Shown: in pieces, positions 12,627 through 23,130 of the stretch
Layout: every line of letters starts with the position of its first letter
Numbering within the stretch: position 1 is the stretch's first letter
NCBI GenBank assembly: GCA_949128115.1
Contig: OX421966.1
Coordinates: forward strand, 56,913,416 to 56,977,415
Source: Anaspis maculata
Lineage: Eukaryota; Arthropoda; Insecta; Coleoptera; Scraptiidae
Reading direction: 5' to 3'
DNA length: 64,000 nt
The notes under the pieces: generated by a model
Database searches by the model: none
What the model saw: the letters and a program-made list of their open reading frames with translations, nothing else
Told to the model about the DNA's origin: nothing
Position numbers and translations under genes: made by a program

Positions 12627-12740
12627 CCACCTCAGACCACTCCTGTGATGTGCGTAGAGTAGTCGTGCCTCTTATCGCTCCGACCTAACTTGTTTACATT
12701 CTGCGAATTAAAAGTATAGTTTTCAGCAAGAATCTGCGGG
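12627..12740 (+). promoter_or_regulatory. LINE 5' UTR, presumed internal promoter
   Basis: These 114 bp separate the mapped insertion boundary from the ORF1 start codon. A full-length LINE carries its own promoter here because it is transcribed from its first base. I see no TATA box, as is usual for such promoters. The role is inferred from position. Confidence 0.45.
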
Positions 12741-13415
12741 ATGGAGTTGTCAGCTGAGCAACTATCTGAGATCTCTCAGATCGTCAGAAAAACCATTGAA
12801 GCATCGCTAAATAGCGAATCATTTATTAAAAAGCTGTCGAAGAAAATTGGCGATGTGATTGAGCACAGAATTGCCGTCTACAAGCAGAAAATCGACAAAA
12901 AATGCGAAGAATACCAGACGAAGATCAACACACTGGAGGATAAACTGGACATCATCGAACAACGAACACGAAGAAAGAACATGAGAGTCTACGGCATGAA
13001 AGAGACTTTAAATGAGGACACGGCGACTGCGGTTGTATCGTTGTTTAGAGGAATCCAGGTTAATATTCCCAAAGAAGAAATTGTGGCCTATAGAATCGGC
13101 AAGATGTTTGAAGGACGTCCAAGATCAGTGTTTGTGAGGGTGAAGGGAGAAGAACGAAAGACAATGGTGATGAAAAATCGTAAGGCGTTAAAGGGATCGG
13201 GTATCGTAGTGGTGGAGGACTTGACAGCCAAGCGTCTTCAAATCTACAAAACTGCTAAAGAGAAATTTGGATCCAAAAACGTATGGTCGATTGATGGCAA
13301 GTTATATGCCATTGTGGATGGTGTGAAGAAGCGTATTACTAACAATGATCTCGGCAATATTGCTGCTGCTGGCGATCCCGTTACTGCGGGCGGATCCTCA
13401 TCGCACGGAAGCTGA
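12741..13415 (+). CDS. LINE ORF1 protein (coiled coil plus RRM-like nucleic-acid-binding domain)
   Basis: The product is 224 residues and resembles L1-type ORF1 proteins, RNA-binding chaperones that coat the element's RNA in a cytoplasmic particle. An N-terminal helical region leads into a charged coiled-coil-like stretch (about residues 45-75, YKQKIDKKCEEYQTKINTL). It is followed by RRKNMRVYGMKE, the start of an RRM-like fold, with RIGKMFEGRPRSVFVRV near residues 118-135, then GSGIVVVEDLT and a basic C-terminal part. The start at 12741 is the first ATG of the open frame and lies 114 bp inside the element. No frameshift or internal stop is present. ORF2 follows after 272 bp. The family resemblance is by motif pattern only. 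Confidence 0.85.
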   Translation: MELSAEQLSEISQIVRKTIEASLNSESFIKKLSKKIGDVIEHRIAVYKQKIDKKCEEYQTKINTLEDKLDIIEQRTRRKNMRVYGMKETLNEDTATAVVSLFRGIQVNIPKEEIVAYRIGKMFEGRPRSVFVRVKGEERKTMVMKNRKALKGSGIVVVEDLTAKRLQIYKTAKEKFGSKNVWSIDGKLYAIVDGVKKRITNNDLGNIAAAGDPVTAGGSSSHGS

Positions 13416-13687
13416 TTCTTTGTGTCTTCGCTATTATAAGTTTTAAATGGTTACAATAAGTGCGTTTGTGTACCTGCAAATTGTGGAAATCTTTAATTAT
13501 TCTAGTTTATCATTAATGCAGAATTAGGCATTGCGAGAATTAAATCCTATGTTGCTGAATAGCGGTCGGATGTGATTGCTGGGCCGAGCAGTGATTGTGT
13601 TATCGCGAGCTATAGCTTTTTTTTTTCTTTTCTCGATTGTTTCTTATTATATGTTTTTTATCTTGTGGGTAATCCTTTTTCTTTTGA
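13416..13687 (+). other. Spacer between LINE ORF1 and ORF2
   Basis: 272 bp without a long frame, with a T-run at 13618-13627. How ORF2 is translated (reinitiation or another route) cannot be read from the sequence. Confidence 0.6.
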
Positions 13688-16600
13688 TTGTTTGTTACAG
13701 GGCTAAGTTTCAGATACAGGAGGGTTGAAGGGAGAAGAAACGTTTTCATAGTAATGGGCGACATGTTGGGATACATGGACGAGCTTGATGGGTATGGTTG
13801 TGTGAATGAGATGATTTTGCGTGGGGACTGGGATCTGAGCAGAGAGACGACGTCGCAACTGGCTATGGGAATGAATGTACTATGTATGAACATCCGAAGC
13901 ATAAAGAAAAACTTTGACGAGTTTCTGGTTCTCGTGCAGTCACTGACGTTTAAACCGGGTATTATTGTTCTAAGCGAGACTTGGCAAGTAGAAAATCAAA
14001 GTATATTTCATATAGGCGGATATGATTTTCATTATAGCGGTTCAAGAGTTAATCAAAATGATGGCGTAGTCATATATACAAAAAAGAATATGGCTGCTAA
14101 TATGAAAGATATAAAGCTACAAAACAGCGGAGTTGGTTTGACGAAGGTATTGTTCGGCTTTGGTGGTGTGGATTACTGTCTGGTGGCTGTTTATCGTCCA
14201 CCATCAGTGGACGCAATGACATTTATAAATGATCTTAACAACTTTCTTACAACAGACAATGACGCAAATAAGCACGATATAAACTTGATGATGGGGGACT
14301 TTAATATCAATATTCGGTCAAATGAGGATCCGGCTGCTACTTACATGACCATGATCACCTCACATGGTTATATATCTCAAATAAATCAAAGCACTCGAGT
14401 TTCTAGGCAGTCACAAAGCTGTATAGATCACATATTTCTCAAATCAAATATCAAAACAACTGAGACACTTAAAGTACAGTCATTTATTATGGAAACTGAT
14501 ATCACCGACCATTATACAACTATGATAAGTGTACACAGAGATCAGGATAAGGTAACTCAAAACAGTCTAAAAGACAAAGAAACTACTGTACAACACACTA
14601 ATTATGTAACACTGAATCGGACACTGGGTGATGAGCTGTGGGAGAAAGTCTATGGTAGCAGTGAGGTCGATGGGGCATATGAGGCGTTTATTGAAATAAT
14701 CCAAGGAGCCGTTAAACACAGCACTACTATCACAAAAAAGAAAGTCAACAAAAAGATAAAACCTTGGATAACAAATTCTTTGGTAATATCCATAAAACGG
14801 CGGGATGCAATGAAGAAAAGATGCATTAGGGAAAGGGGTGACACAGCTATCTGGAACGAATATAAAACATATAGGAATTTACTGTCTAAACTAATAAAAA
14901 AATCTAAACAAAATCACTACAGGGATAAACTTATGGCAGCGGGAAATAACTCCAAAAAAGTTTGGCAGTTAATAAAAAGCAATATATCGGATGAAACTAA
15001 ATCAAATGGCGATATAAAAGTATATGGTGAAGATGAAAATATAGAAACCGATCCGGAGGCCGTAGCCAACACTTTCATCAATTTCTTCTCTACTGTGGGG
15101 GAAAAAATGGCTAGTAAATTTAATAGTAAAGGGGCTGCACGAAATTCAAAAGTTGTCAAAGGTCATAGTATCACTGATTCAATTTTTTTAGAACCTGCTA
15201 CGGAAAACGAAGTAACTAACCAAATATCTTCTTTGAAAAATTCAGCACCTGGGATAGACGGGCATACCGGCGCATTGATCAAGTCCATCAAATACAGCAT
15301 AGCTGCCCCGCTTACCTATATTGTTAATCTGGCTTTCGAAAAAGGGATGTTTCCTAAACTGTTAAAACAGGCAAAAGTAACACCGATATTTAAATCAGGA
15401 GATAGATACTCAGTTACAAACTATAGACCCATCTCTGTGATCAATAATTTCGCGAAGATATTTGAAAAGTGTATGGCTTCAAGGCTAATATCTCATCTCG
15501 AAAGACATAACATAATTTCTCCTCAACAATATGGTTTCAGGAAAAACACCTCCACAGAAGATTCACTACTATGTTTCACACTAAAAATCCATTCCTATAT
15601 TGAGCAAGGCAAGAAAGCACTCGCCATATTCTTAGACCTGTCTAAAGCTTTTGATAGTGTATCGCAGGACATTTTAATTGAAAAAATGGAAAAATATGGA
15701 ATTAGGGGAGTTGTGCTTCGGTTATTCGTTAATTATCTATCTCATCGAGACTCTTACGTTAAGATCGGGAATAAAATTAGTCAAGCTCATCAGATAAAAT
15801 ACGGTGTTCCACAGGGAACAGTCTTGGGGCCTATTCTGTTTATTTTGTACATTAATGATATGTTTTGTCTTGATATCGGGGGCGACATAATATCGTATGC
15901 CGATGACACGGTTTTAATTTTTCACTCTGATGATTGGCTAACAACCAAAATAAGAAGCGAGAGGGGACTGGGTATTGTGAAGGGATGGTTGGAAAGTAAT
16001 ATATTGACTCTTAACGAAGTAAAGACTAAATTTATTCCATTTTCCACTCATGCGAACTATCTGCCAACTTTTGACAGGATTAGAATGCACTCCGCAGACT
16101 GTGATATTTGCACTGTCAGTGATTATAGACGTGATAATGCTTCAAACTGTGATAGTGACCGTGATACTTGCAATAACTGTAACTGTGATAACTTCATACA
16201 ATATACAGAGGAAATTAAATATCTTGGAATTATAATTAGCTATAACATGAAATGGGAACGACATATAAATATGGTAAATGGGAAAGTTAGAAAATTAATA
16301 CATGCGTTCTATAATATAAGAGAAATATTCCCTGCAAAAATCCTACGACTTACGTATAAATCCTTGGCAGAGTCTGTCATACAGTATGGAATTGCCATTT
16401 GGGGTGCAGCTGGTGATAGTCATCTGAGAAAACTTGAAATTACCCAAAAATGGTTGCTTAAAGTGATTCTTCGAAAATCAAAATTATATGCGACTGAACT
16501 TCTATTCAGAGAAAGCAGAGTGTTGGACCTCAGGGGACTGTACATATTGAATGCCATAAAACTAGTACATAAAAAGGCGGATTTAAGAAACCACATAAAA

Positions 16601-16831
16601 CATGAGCACCATACCAGAGCCAGGGTGAGAGGGATGTACGTGGTTCCGCGAGCAACCAGGACGATCACTCAGAGTTTTATAACATGCGTAGGGCCAAGAC
16701 TCTACAACGGTATTCCGATTGAAATAAGAGAGATCCGCAACAAAAGATTGTTCACCCGCGAATTACAAAAGTACATTCATGACAATGACAACTTAGAACA
16801 ACTAAAGCAAGCACTTATTTTTGACGTCTGA
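13688..16831 (+). CDS. LINE ORF2: APE-type endonuclease and reverse transcriptase
   Basis: The 1,047-residue protein nicks target DNA and primes reverse transcription of the element RNA there. The endonuclease domain spans about residues 62-285, with NIRSIKK (68-74), LSETW (E97), AVYRPPS (167-173), GDFNINI (203-209), CIDHIF (245-250) and the TDH motif (273-275). The RT spans about residues 505-850, with PGIDG (521-525), NYRPIS (578-583), QQYGFRKNTST (613-623), the palm motif FLDLSKAFD (648-656, catalytic D650), GVPQGTVLGP (706-715) and SYADD (736-740). Residues 805-836 form a Cys/Asn/Asp-rich insert between the palm and the KYLGI motif. The first ATG is used; M60 or M62 are alternatives that would still retain the whole endonuclease. 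The frame is open throughout. Confidence 0.95.
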   Translation: MFVTGLSFRYRRVEGRRNVFIVMGDMLGYMDELDGYGCVNEMILRGDWDLSRETTSQLAMGMNVLCMNIRSIKKNFDEFLVLVQSLTFKPGIIVLSETWQVENQSIFHIGGYDFHYSGSRVNQNDGVVIYTKKNMAANMKDIKLQNSGVGLTKVLFGFGGVDYCLVAVYRPPSVDAMTFINDLNNFLTTDNDANKHDINLMMGDFNINIRSNEDPAATYMTMITSHGYISQINQSTRVSRQSQSCIDHIFLKSNIKTTETLKVQSFIMETDITDHYTTMISVHRDQDKVTQNSLKDKETTVQHTNYVTLNRTLGDELWEKVYGSSEVDGAYEAFIEIIQGAVKHSTTITKKKVNKKIKPWITNSLVISIKRRDAMKKRCIRERGDTAIWNEYKTYRNLLSKLIKKSKQNHYRDKLMAAGNNSKKVWQLIKSNISDETKSNGDIKVYGEDENIETDPEAVANTFINFFSTVGEKMASKFNSKGAARNSKVVKGHSITDSIFLEPATENEVTNQISSLKNSAPGIDGHTGALIKSIKYSIAAPLTYIVNLAFEKGMFPKLLKQAKVTPIFKSGDRYSVTNYRPISVINNFAKIFEKCMASRLISHLERHNIISPQQYGFRKNTSTEDSLLCFTLKIHSYIEQGKKALAIFLDLSKAFDSVSQDILIEKMEKYGIRGVVLRLFVNYLSHRDSYVKIGNKISQAHQIKYGVPQGTVLGPILFILYINDMFCLDIGGDIISYADDTVLIFHSDDWLTTKIRSERGLGIVKGWLESNILTLNEVKTKFIPFSTHANYLPTFDRIRMHSADCDICTVSDYRRDNASNCDSDRDTCNNCNCDNFIQYTEEIKYLGIIISYNMKWERHINMVNGKVRKLIHAFYNIREIFPAKILRLTYKSLAESVIQYGIAIWGAAGDSHLRKLEITQKWLLKVILRKSKLYATELLFRESRVLDLRGLYILNAIKLVHKKADLRNHIKHEHHTRARVRGMYVVPRATRTITQSFITCVGPRLYNGIPIEIREIRNKRLFTRELQKYIHDNDNLEQLKQALIFDV

Positions 16832-17123
16832 TCCCGTTTCAGGTCCCGGGGCTATGACTGATTATGTATGTATGATTGGGCTATGTATGATTGTGATAAG
16901 TATGCTGCACATGTCTCGTTCCGCTCGTCCGTGTGCCAAATTTTCTTTTCATTTTGTTTTCTCTTCAATCTTTCTCTCTTTGACCATGTAGGTTGGTAAT
17001 GTCGATGGTGGGGGAAATTACTTAAATTTATCATCGTACAGCACAATACGATCTCCAGATAGGAGATCAGGTGCATACTTAATTTTTGTAGCAATGCTTT
17101 TATTTTGGAATCTTGTTGAAGAA

Positions 17124-17128
17124 AATAA

Positions 17129-17159
<31 letters not shown>
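17124..17159 (+). terminator. LINE 3' end: AATAAA and (TTAC)n tail
   Basis: AATAAA at 17124-17129 runs directly into about seven copies of TTAC. A short-unit tail in place of poly(A) is typical of CR1-group LINEs. The tail abuts the right copy of the target-site duplication. Confidence 0.8.
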
Positions 17160-17164
<5 letters not shown>

Positions 17165-17167
17165 TGA

Positions 17168-17447
17168 GGTAGCCCACCAAGTTTCACCATCATCAATTAA
17201 GAGATTTGTTCTTGAAAGCTGTTTGAACAAAATTTGTGTCGTTTTTTTATGAAAAATACAAAATCTTGGGTCTCTCACCCTTACTTGATCCCTCACTGAG
17301 GAAAGCCTGAAACAGAAAGTCTTCAAATTTTTCATGATAATGATTCAGTGGGAAGTGCTCTTCAATGTTCAGTTGTCAAAAATTGCATAGTTGCGTTCAG
17401 ATTCTAGACAGAGAGCGACAAAAAAGTTCGTGCAGTAAGAAAAGACA
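17168..17447. repeat. Foldback 1, inner part of left arm
   Basis: This continues the left arm after the LINE and pairs with about 17672-17950. GTTCAGATTCTAGACAGAGA here matches the reverse complement of TCTCTGTCTGGAATCTGAAC in the right arm. Confidence 0.8.
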
Positions 17448-17671
17448 TCAATTACTGTCGAGAAAAAACTAGTCCAGGGCTAGACTGAAAGCTGTCTGGA
17501 GACCTTGCTTTTTATAACATAAATGTGCAAGTTGGTACACTGTTAGAGCTTTGAGTAAGTAATGTTTCAAGTCTTTCACCCACGCTTGAGAGTCTTACAG
17601 AACCTGTGTATTGCGGGAAGCCTATCTAAAAGGGACATTTCCGAGATTTCTCCGTTGCATTGGAAGTTGTG
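17448..17671. other. Foldback 1 loop
   Basis: About 224 bp of unpaired sequence between the arms. No coding capacity and no recognised motif. Confidence 0.6.
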
Positions 17672-18667
17672 TTTTTTTTCACTGCATGAACTTCTTTGTC
17701 GCTCTCTGTCTGGAATCTGAACGCAGCTATGCAGATTTTGACAACCACACATTGAAGAGCAGTTCTCAGTGAACCATATGCATAAAAATTTTGGAAACTT
17801 TCGGTTTCAGGCTTTCCTCAACGAGGGATCAAGTAAGGGTGAAAGATCCAATATTTTGCATTTTCCATAAAAAAATTAAACAAATTTTATTCAAACAGCT
17901 TTTAAGAACAAACCTTTCACTTGATGATCGCAAAACTTGGTAGGCTACCTCAAAGTACATGAAGGTTCATAATGCGTAAGATATTTTACCACTCCAGATG
18001 TTGCAAATGCCATCATGGGCATTAAAGCTTTGAAGAGCCAGAAAATACGTGAATGGCAATTCTTTCCCGCCGAAGAGGTCACTAAATTATGATGAGAAGG
18101 TTGTTTTTACAATGCAATGATCACGTATTACCATTATCATGATAACCAATCACTTTTTCAACGATGCCCCAAAGAGCAGATTCAAGATGGTGCTCAAGAG
18201 GAAAAAAAAGTTGACAATCGTATTTCTGAAAATAGTTGGAATTGAGAATTGGCTACCCAGCTCATATCATTTCTTACATTACTTTTTATAGAAATACAAA
18301 GTATTGTGTCAATATCTCTAAGAATCACTTATTTATGGAAAAAAGAGTGTTTTTGTGTTTTTTTCTGTTTTTCCCCTACATTTCAAAGACGGTTCAAGAT
18401 AATCAAGAACGGTTCACTGTGACTTCATGAGCATGAAACAGTTGATGTATGTGGTGGATTCCACGTCTCCAGATGCTTCGGTTATTCAAATATAATTTTC
18501 CAACTTTTTTTTCTGTTTCACCCTGTATACGCTGCCGGCATGAATGGCGCTGATGGCTACCTTTCTGGATCGGAAGAGTATGATGCAAAGAACATTTCCA
18601 CCAAGTAGCATCTTCTCATCAAAAAATGCAAGGTTCATTCCATTTTATGCAACTAGCATCCGGACTA
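17672..18667. repeat. Foldback 1, right arm (uninterrupted)
   Basis: It is collinear with the reverse complement of the whole left arm minus the LINE, so it serves as the empty-site reference. It retains a short AAAATGGAATGA segment near its outer end that the left arm has lost and that foldback 2 also carries at the same distance from its terminus. Confidence 0.82.
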
Positions 18668-18670
18668 CAA

Positions 18671-18880
18671 TTCACTTCTACAGTTTCAGGAGAAGGGAAA
18701 CGGGCGGTAGTTTAAGGTGATTTTTTCAACTATTGACGGTCATGATGACGTTCCGCTCTAATAACGTGATATGTAAAGTGCCGGGAGAATAGAGCAGCAT
18801 TCGTGTGCACATAAAGCACATTGATTATTGTACGGCTGTGTACTCATCAAGTGCTATTGTGTCGAGTGATTACTGATTCG
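18671..18880. other. Short unassigned spacer
   Basis: Nothing recognised. Confidence 0.4.
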
Positions 18881-18881
18881 G

Positions 18882-19655
18882 TTTGTTTTTCAGCGCGTGA
18901 CTTTCAAGTGGACTTGGCCCTCGCCCGAATAGACTTCTACCACTTCGTGACGCAGAAAATTGGAGATCCGTGGCGCCCGCATAACCACCTCAACCTCATG
19001 CTCTACGAGAAAGCTTATTGTGTTGTGTCAGGAAGTCGAGGCTACGTTCAGCTGGGATGACCGTCTGCAGGCGCTCGAGAACCAAGCGCAAATGTTCGAG
19101 GTGTTCCTCAGGCGTATTAGAGTAAACGATAATGTCATCTAGATACACCAGATGACCAATCTGGTTTGTCTTCCAGCGCGCGTCATTCAAATTGACACGG
19201 CCCTCGTTCGAAATGGACGCACTACCACTTCGCGACGCAGGAAATTGAAAATTCGTGGCACCCGTATAACCACCCCAGCCTCATGCTCTAGAGAGAAGCT
19301 GACGTGTTGTGTCAACCATAAAGTCGAGGCTGTGTCCAGCTCGGATGACTGTCTGCGGACGCTCGAGGACCAGGCGCAAATGTTCGAGGTGTTCCTCAAG
19401 CGTATCGGAGTAAACGATAATGTCGTCTATATACACCACACCGGAACAACAAAGGGTCCAGTCAGCACCTCTTGAACCATCATACAACGGAAAGTACTTG
19501 GCGCGTTCTTCAGTCCAAATGGCATGACGCAAAACTGGTGCAGTGCGCCGTCGGTGATTGAAAAGCCGTGCGCTTCTTGCTTTCCGGGTGCAGAGGTAGA
19601 GCACGGTAACAAACCCCATCCGAATAGATCCAATTCTACCCTACCTCCCACCCAT
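18882..19655 (-). mobile_element. Ty3/Gypsy RT fragment with a 288-bp internal duplication
   Basis: On the minus strand the RT core reads DGALHQFCVMPFGLKNAPST (about 19565-19500) and, after a frameshift, VYIDDIIVYSDTLEEHLEHL (about 19440-19380), carrying the catalytic YxDD. The same YLDDIIVYS...EEHLEHLRLVLERL block occurs again at about 19150-19080, and the two copies are offset by 288 bp over their full length. A tandem duplication of the catalytic segment plus frameshifts means the gene is dead. No LTR, gag or integrase is attached, so it is an isolated fragment. Confidence 0.85.
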
Positions 19656-19787
19656 CAAAATAACAACAAACTCCTTGTTCACTATAAGTATTGGAACCCG
19701 GAAATAGCGACCATGCTCGCTGATTCTGCATTCTTTTTTCCTACCACGTCAACCTGACAAGTGCAAAAAAACTCTAACAAACCTCAG

Positions 19788-20189
19788 TCCAGGGCCAGTG
19801 GCGTATCTAGGGTAAATTGCGCCTAGGGCAAAATATCAAAAGTGCGTCCCTGAATTAGAAACCTTGCAAAATACGCCGCAGGCGTTTTCTCTCAGATTTC
19901 AGGTGGGCCAACGACAAATTGGGCCCCCGTATTAGACTATATCTGGATCGGGTGAAAAAGTTGATCCTCTGTTTGAAAGTATTGGTTTTGTTTTTTTCCT
20001 CTTTCTCTGTTCATATTTCACTTGTCAATTATTGCTCACACGAATTGCTTCCAACAGTTCAAAAATCTACATTATTTTTCCATTTTTTTTATATTTCCAT
20101 CTTTTTCTCTCATTTGCGCCCTGAGGATCAAAGTTTGCCCATGGCACGTGCCCCACTTGCCCCCCCGTAGATACGCCTCTGTCCAGGGC
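19788..20189. mobile_element. Non-autonomous hAT element with perfect 8-bp target duplication
   Basis: The element is 19796-20181 (386 bp). Its left end CAGTGGCGTATCTAGGG matches the reverse complement of its right end, CAGAGGCGTATCTACGG, with two mismatches. TCCAGGGC flanks it on both sides (19788-19795 and 20182-20189). Termini starting CAG and an 8-bp duplication are hallmarks of the hAT superfamily. The interior is AT-rich with no transposase, so movement would need a transposase from elsewhere. Confidence 0.9.
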
Positions 20190-22250
20190 ACACTCATCCA
20201 GATGGTGGTAAGCTTGTTCAAGAGCACTCTATTGACAATGTACATTTTCATGGCTAAAAGAAATGCAATTTTCATAGAATGTTTTTTTTTTTTCAGAATA
20301 TCACGACGTGAGAAAATCAATTTTTGTGATGAAGTCATTCTCTTTGAACTTTCGGTCACGGTTTAGAAGAAAAAACCCGCAAGGAAATCATGATCATCAT
20401 CATAACCATCGACCTAACTTGGTTGTGACCCTTGAAAATGAGTCCTCATCAGCGAGCGTCCAAGTGATTTGTCAAGATTGAATTACAGTGAATGAGAAAT
20501 GTAGCAATCGATCTTGCAATTTTGATGTCAGAAGTGCGGTTATTAAAACTAAGAGTGTCGCTCATCTGTCTCAGAGACAATTGTCGGAAGCGATTGAGAA
20601 CAAGAACTGAATTACGTAATAATAGATCGAAGACAATCGCGAACCTTGTTCGACTCACCTCTTGCAGAAATTTCCTTTTCAACCAAACCTTAAGAGTCAA
20701 GTCTAAACTGCCAGTTATGTTCATCATGCCTTCGTGCGACAAAACTCAACTCAATAAAAATTATATCTCCCCAACAAGTGTCAGAGCTGGAGAATTTTTC
20801 GGAACAACTCCAGACCCCGGTGATCCGTTAGTTGGTTTTTAATTCGATTTGGCGTTGAAGGAGGAGGCCAATTTTGGTCGGAAAGAGGGGGCTGACGCTG
20901 GCTGGCGGCCTCGGAGGCTTCTTTTCGCAAAAACACAACCGAGTCGATATCAATTTGGCAAATTGAGACGAATCACCCAAGAGTCTCGGAGCCCCGGCGT
21001 TCATTCTCTCCAGAGAGGACGAGTGAGATATATTAAGAAGCGGCGCTAACTCGATGCTAATATAGTAGCCGCCAGTTTTCATTAGGCCAGTCTTGGGGGA
21101 TAGTAGTTACAAGCAGCTCGGAAAGATCGATGCTAATTTCAAGACGGACGATCCGGCGATCCGAATGCCCAGGAATTCTCGTTGATGTTAATTTATACGG
21201 CTTCGCAATGCCACGCGGTACTTATTTAGGTGAAACACTACTACAAATAAGCACCGCCGAATTCAATGCTCTAATTAGCGTAAAGTTGCGACAAAATCAC
21301 GTAATATAACGTGAAATAAAGCCTCTTGCCGAAAGGTGCAGGAGTGTGAGGGGCAGGAAAAAGGGGGCACACGGCAGACTTCCGCGACGTCAGGAAGCTG
21401 CTCGCATTAATTCAATAGAGGTGAAGAGAGCTCGCGATTCTATGCCACGCTAGCTTGCTCCCGCACCGTCTGCTTGCTGGAGGTGGATCGGGGGGGAAAG
21501 GGGGAGGATGAGGACGTGAAACTGAAATTTAAGGGTTGCCAACCTAATTAATTTTCCTTTTTATTATTCATCGAGGGTGTACTTAAGCAAGTACGCGACC
21601 GTGAGATGCGCGACATCATTACGCCATGCATCACGGCACTTCATTAAGTTCTTCTCTTGTACCCCGTCCCCGCCTTCCTCCACCCAGCACTTCACCTTTC
21701 GCCACCAACCATCCACGTTTCTGCACCCTGCGCCCCCTAAGAAACGAATTACATGAAAATTACCTTACGGGCGACGGAGCACGCAAATTTGGTTCATTTT
21801 TCGTGCAATCGAGGGGCGATTCAGGCCCAGCTATACATGTTTGTCATCACTTTATCTGTGCCAGTGTCTTGAAGTCGTCGTATCGTAACTGTGGAATTGT
21901 ACTGGGCTGCCTTCAGCAATGGGAGGCATTCTCGCAAACGCATTCCAGAGGGCGCGACATAGGCTTGGGACCAAATGTCAACGTCATGTCAACGTCAAGT
22001 CCAAGGTCAAGCTTGCAGTTGTCATTGCTTGTCAGAGCGTAACCTAACCTATCTTTATTGTTTATTGTCGTCGCATGACTCGCATGGTGTTAGTGTCATC
22101 GGTACCAGGTGCTTGTCGTTTGAAAGGCAGGGCAAATGCGAGCGAAGCAGTGCGGGGCCGTCTGGCGGTTCTTGCGAGACAAAATCCCGGCCGGTGAGAC
22201 GATAAATGCAACCCACAGTGGTCCCAAGCTATCATGTTCAAGCAGGGCTC
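20190..22250. other. No gene recognised; partly CpG-rich
   Basis: The stretch 20,850-21,110 is CpG-rich and free of the repeats found elsewhere. Overlapping frames on both strands (for example 20492-20842 plus, 20449-20742 minus, 21626-22042 plus) have no recognisable domain. Confidence 0.4.
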
Positions 22251-22255
22251 CGTTT

Positions 22256-22879
22256 AACTTCGGGTAAGTTCAGTTTGACTGCCCAAGACAAAAATTCATT
22301 TTTGTTTACTACTATAGACCCAAGAGGCTCCATATGGTAGGTATCTACTGAAGATGAGGCAAAGGGATGCTCTGAATAAGCCACTCCTGCTTCATCCTAG
22401 CACATGGATAACAGAGAGAGAAATTGGACTATACAATACGAGAACAGGAGGACATTTCGGTATCACCAATACAAGAGTCGCCCTTCCTTCAAAATTTTGT
22501 AGCAGTGTGGAAAACTCTCTGTAAAGTGATGGTTTGAATTATTGTAATAAAGTGAAATGCCCTGACTGATTAAAGAACTGTATTTCATGTGTATAATTTT
22601 TGTATACAACGCACAACGCTGTGAACATAATAATTTAACTGAACAAGTTCAAAACTTCAACATAGATCCAACATAACCTAGATCCCTTCATGCAGCTCAG
22701 CAATGTCAATGTTTTTCGATGATTCCTGTCTCCATTTGTCTGGTAGAATGGAGCAGGAAGGGCTTATTCAGAGCATCTATTCACCTCTCTAGAGTACCAT
22801 ACCGGGCCCGGGTCTACGAATAAAAGTGAATGAAAATGTATTTTTTTCTTCGGTAGTCAAACTGAGCTTACCCAGAGTT
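22256..22879. repeat. Inverted repeat with ~140-bp arms and ~345-bp centre
   Basis: The left arm (22256-22399) contains GGGTAAGTTCAGTTTGACT, and the right arm (22744-22879) contains the inverted form AGTCAAACTGAGCTTACCC. The inner ends match too: GATGCTCTGAATAAGCC on the left and GGCTTATTCAGAGCATC on the right. The arms are more diverged than those of the two long foldbacks. The centre has no coding capacity. I could not define a target duplication. It is probably an old foldback-type element. Confidence 0.7.
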
Positions 22880-23130
22880 TGGGGCCGCGTCCTGACCCTC
22901 GTCGCAAGAGCCTACGGCATCCTCATGAATGATTCAACGATACGACTCAAAAATCCCAATTTATGTTCACGATGACATTCCTAAATATTTGACGTTTATT
23001 GATTTGACAATTTGACACAACGCGCTTGTTTATGCAACCTAGGCGAGATTAAGTCCCTAGAGGTCCCAACCAACTGCAGCGCCTCCTGGCGGAAGCAAAA
23101 TCGTCCATGCCTCCCATTATCTTTGCACCG

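Larger units (their letters stand above)
12627..17159 (+). mobile_element. Full-length CR1-group LINE with both ORFs open
   Basis: The boundaries are set by the other foldback arm, which carries the uninterrupted site (reverse complement near 17950). The element lies between two copies of TACTTTGA (12619-12626 and 17160-17167). It has a 114-bp 5' UTR, ORF1 (12741-13415), a 272-bp spacer, ORF2 (13688-16831), a ~300-bp 3' UTR with AATAAA at 17124, and a (TTAC)n tail at 17130-17159. Total length is 4,533 bp. Intact ORFs and an exact duplication point to a recent insertion that may still be competent. Assignment to the CR1 group (Daphne/Kiri/L2-like) is from motif style and the short-repeat tail, not from a search. 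Confidence 0.92.
11918..18667. mobile_element. Foldback element 1 (~1 kb inverted arms), interrupted by a LINE
   Basis: The ends are TAGTCCGGATGCTAGTTG at 11918 and its reverse complement ending at 18667, flanked by the 3-bp direct repeat CAA (11915-11917 and 18668-18670). The left arm is 11918-12626 plus 17168-17447 (about 989 bp once the LINE is removed). The right arm is 17672-18667 (about 996 bp). The loop is ~224 bp. The arms match closely by eye along their whole length. No transposase is visible. The termini align with those of the element at 46117-48282, so both belong to one family. A transcript crossing it would fold into a long double-stranded RNA. Confidence 0.85.
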
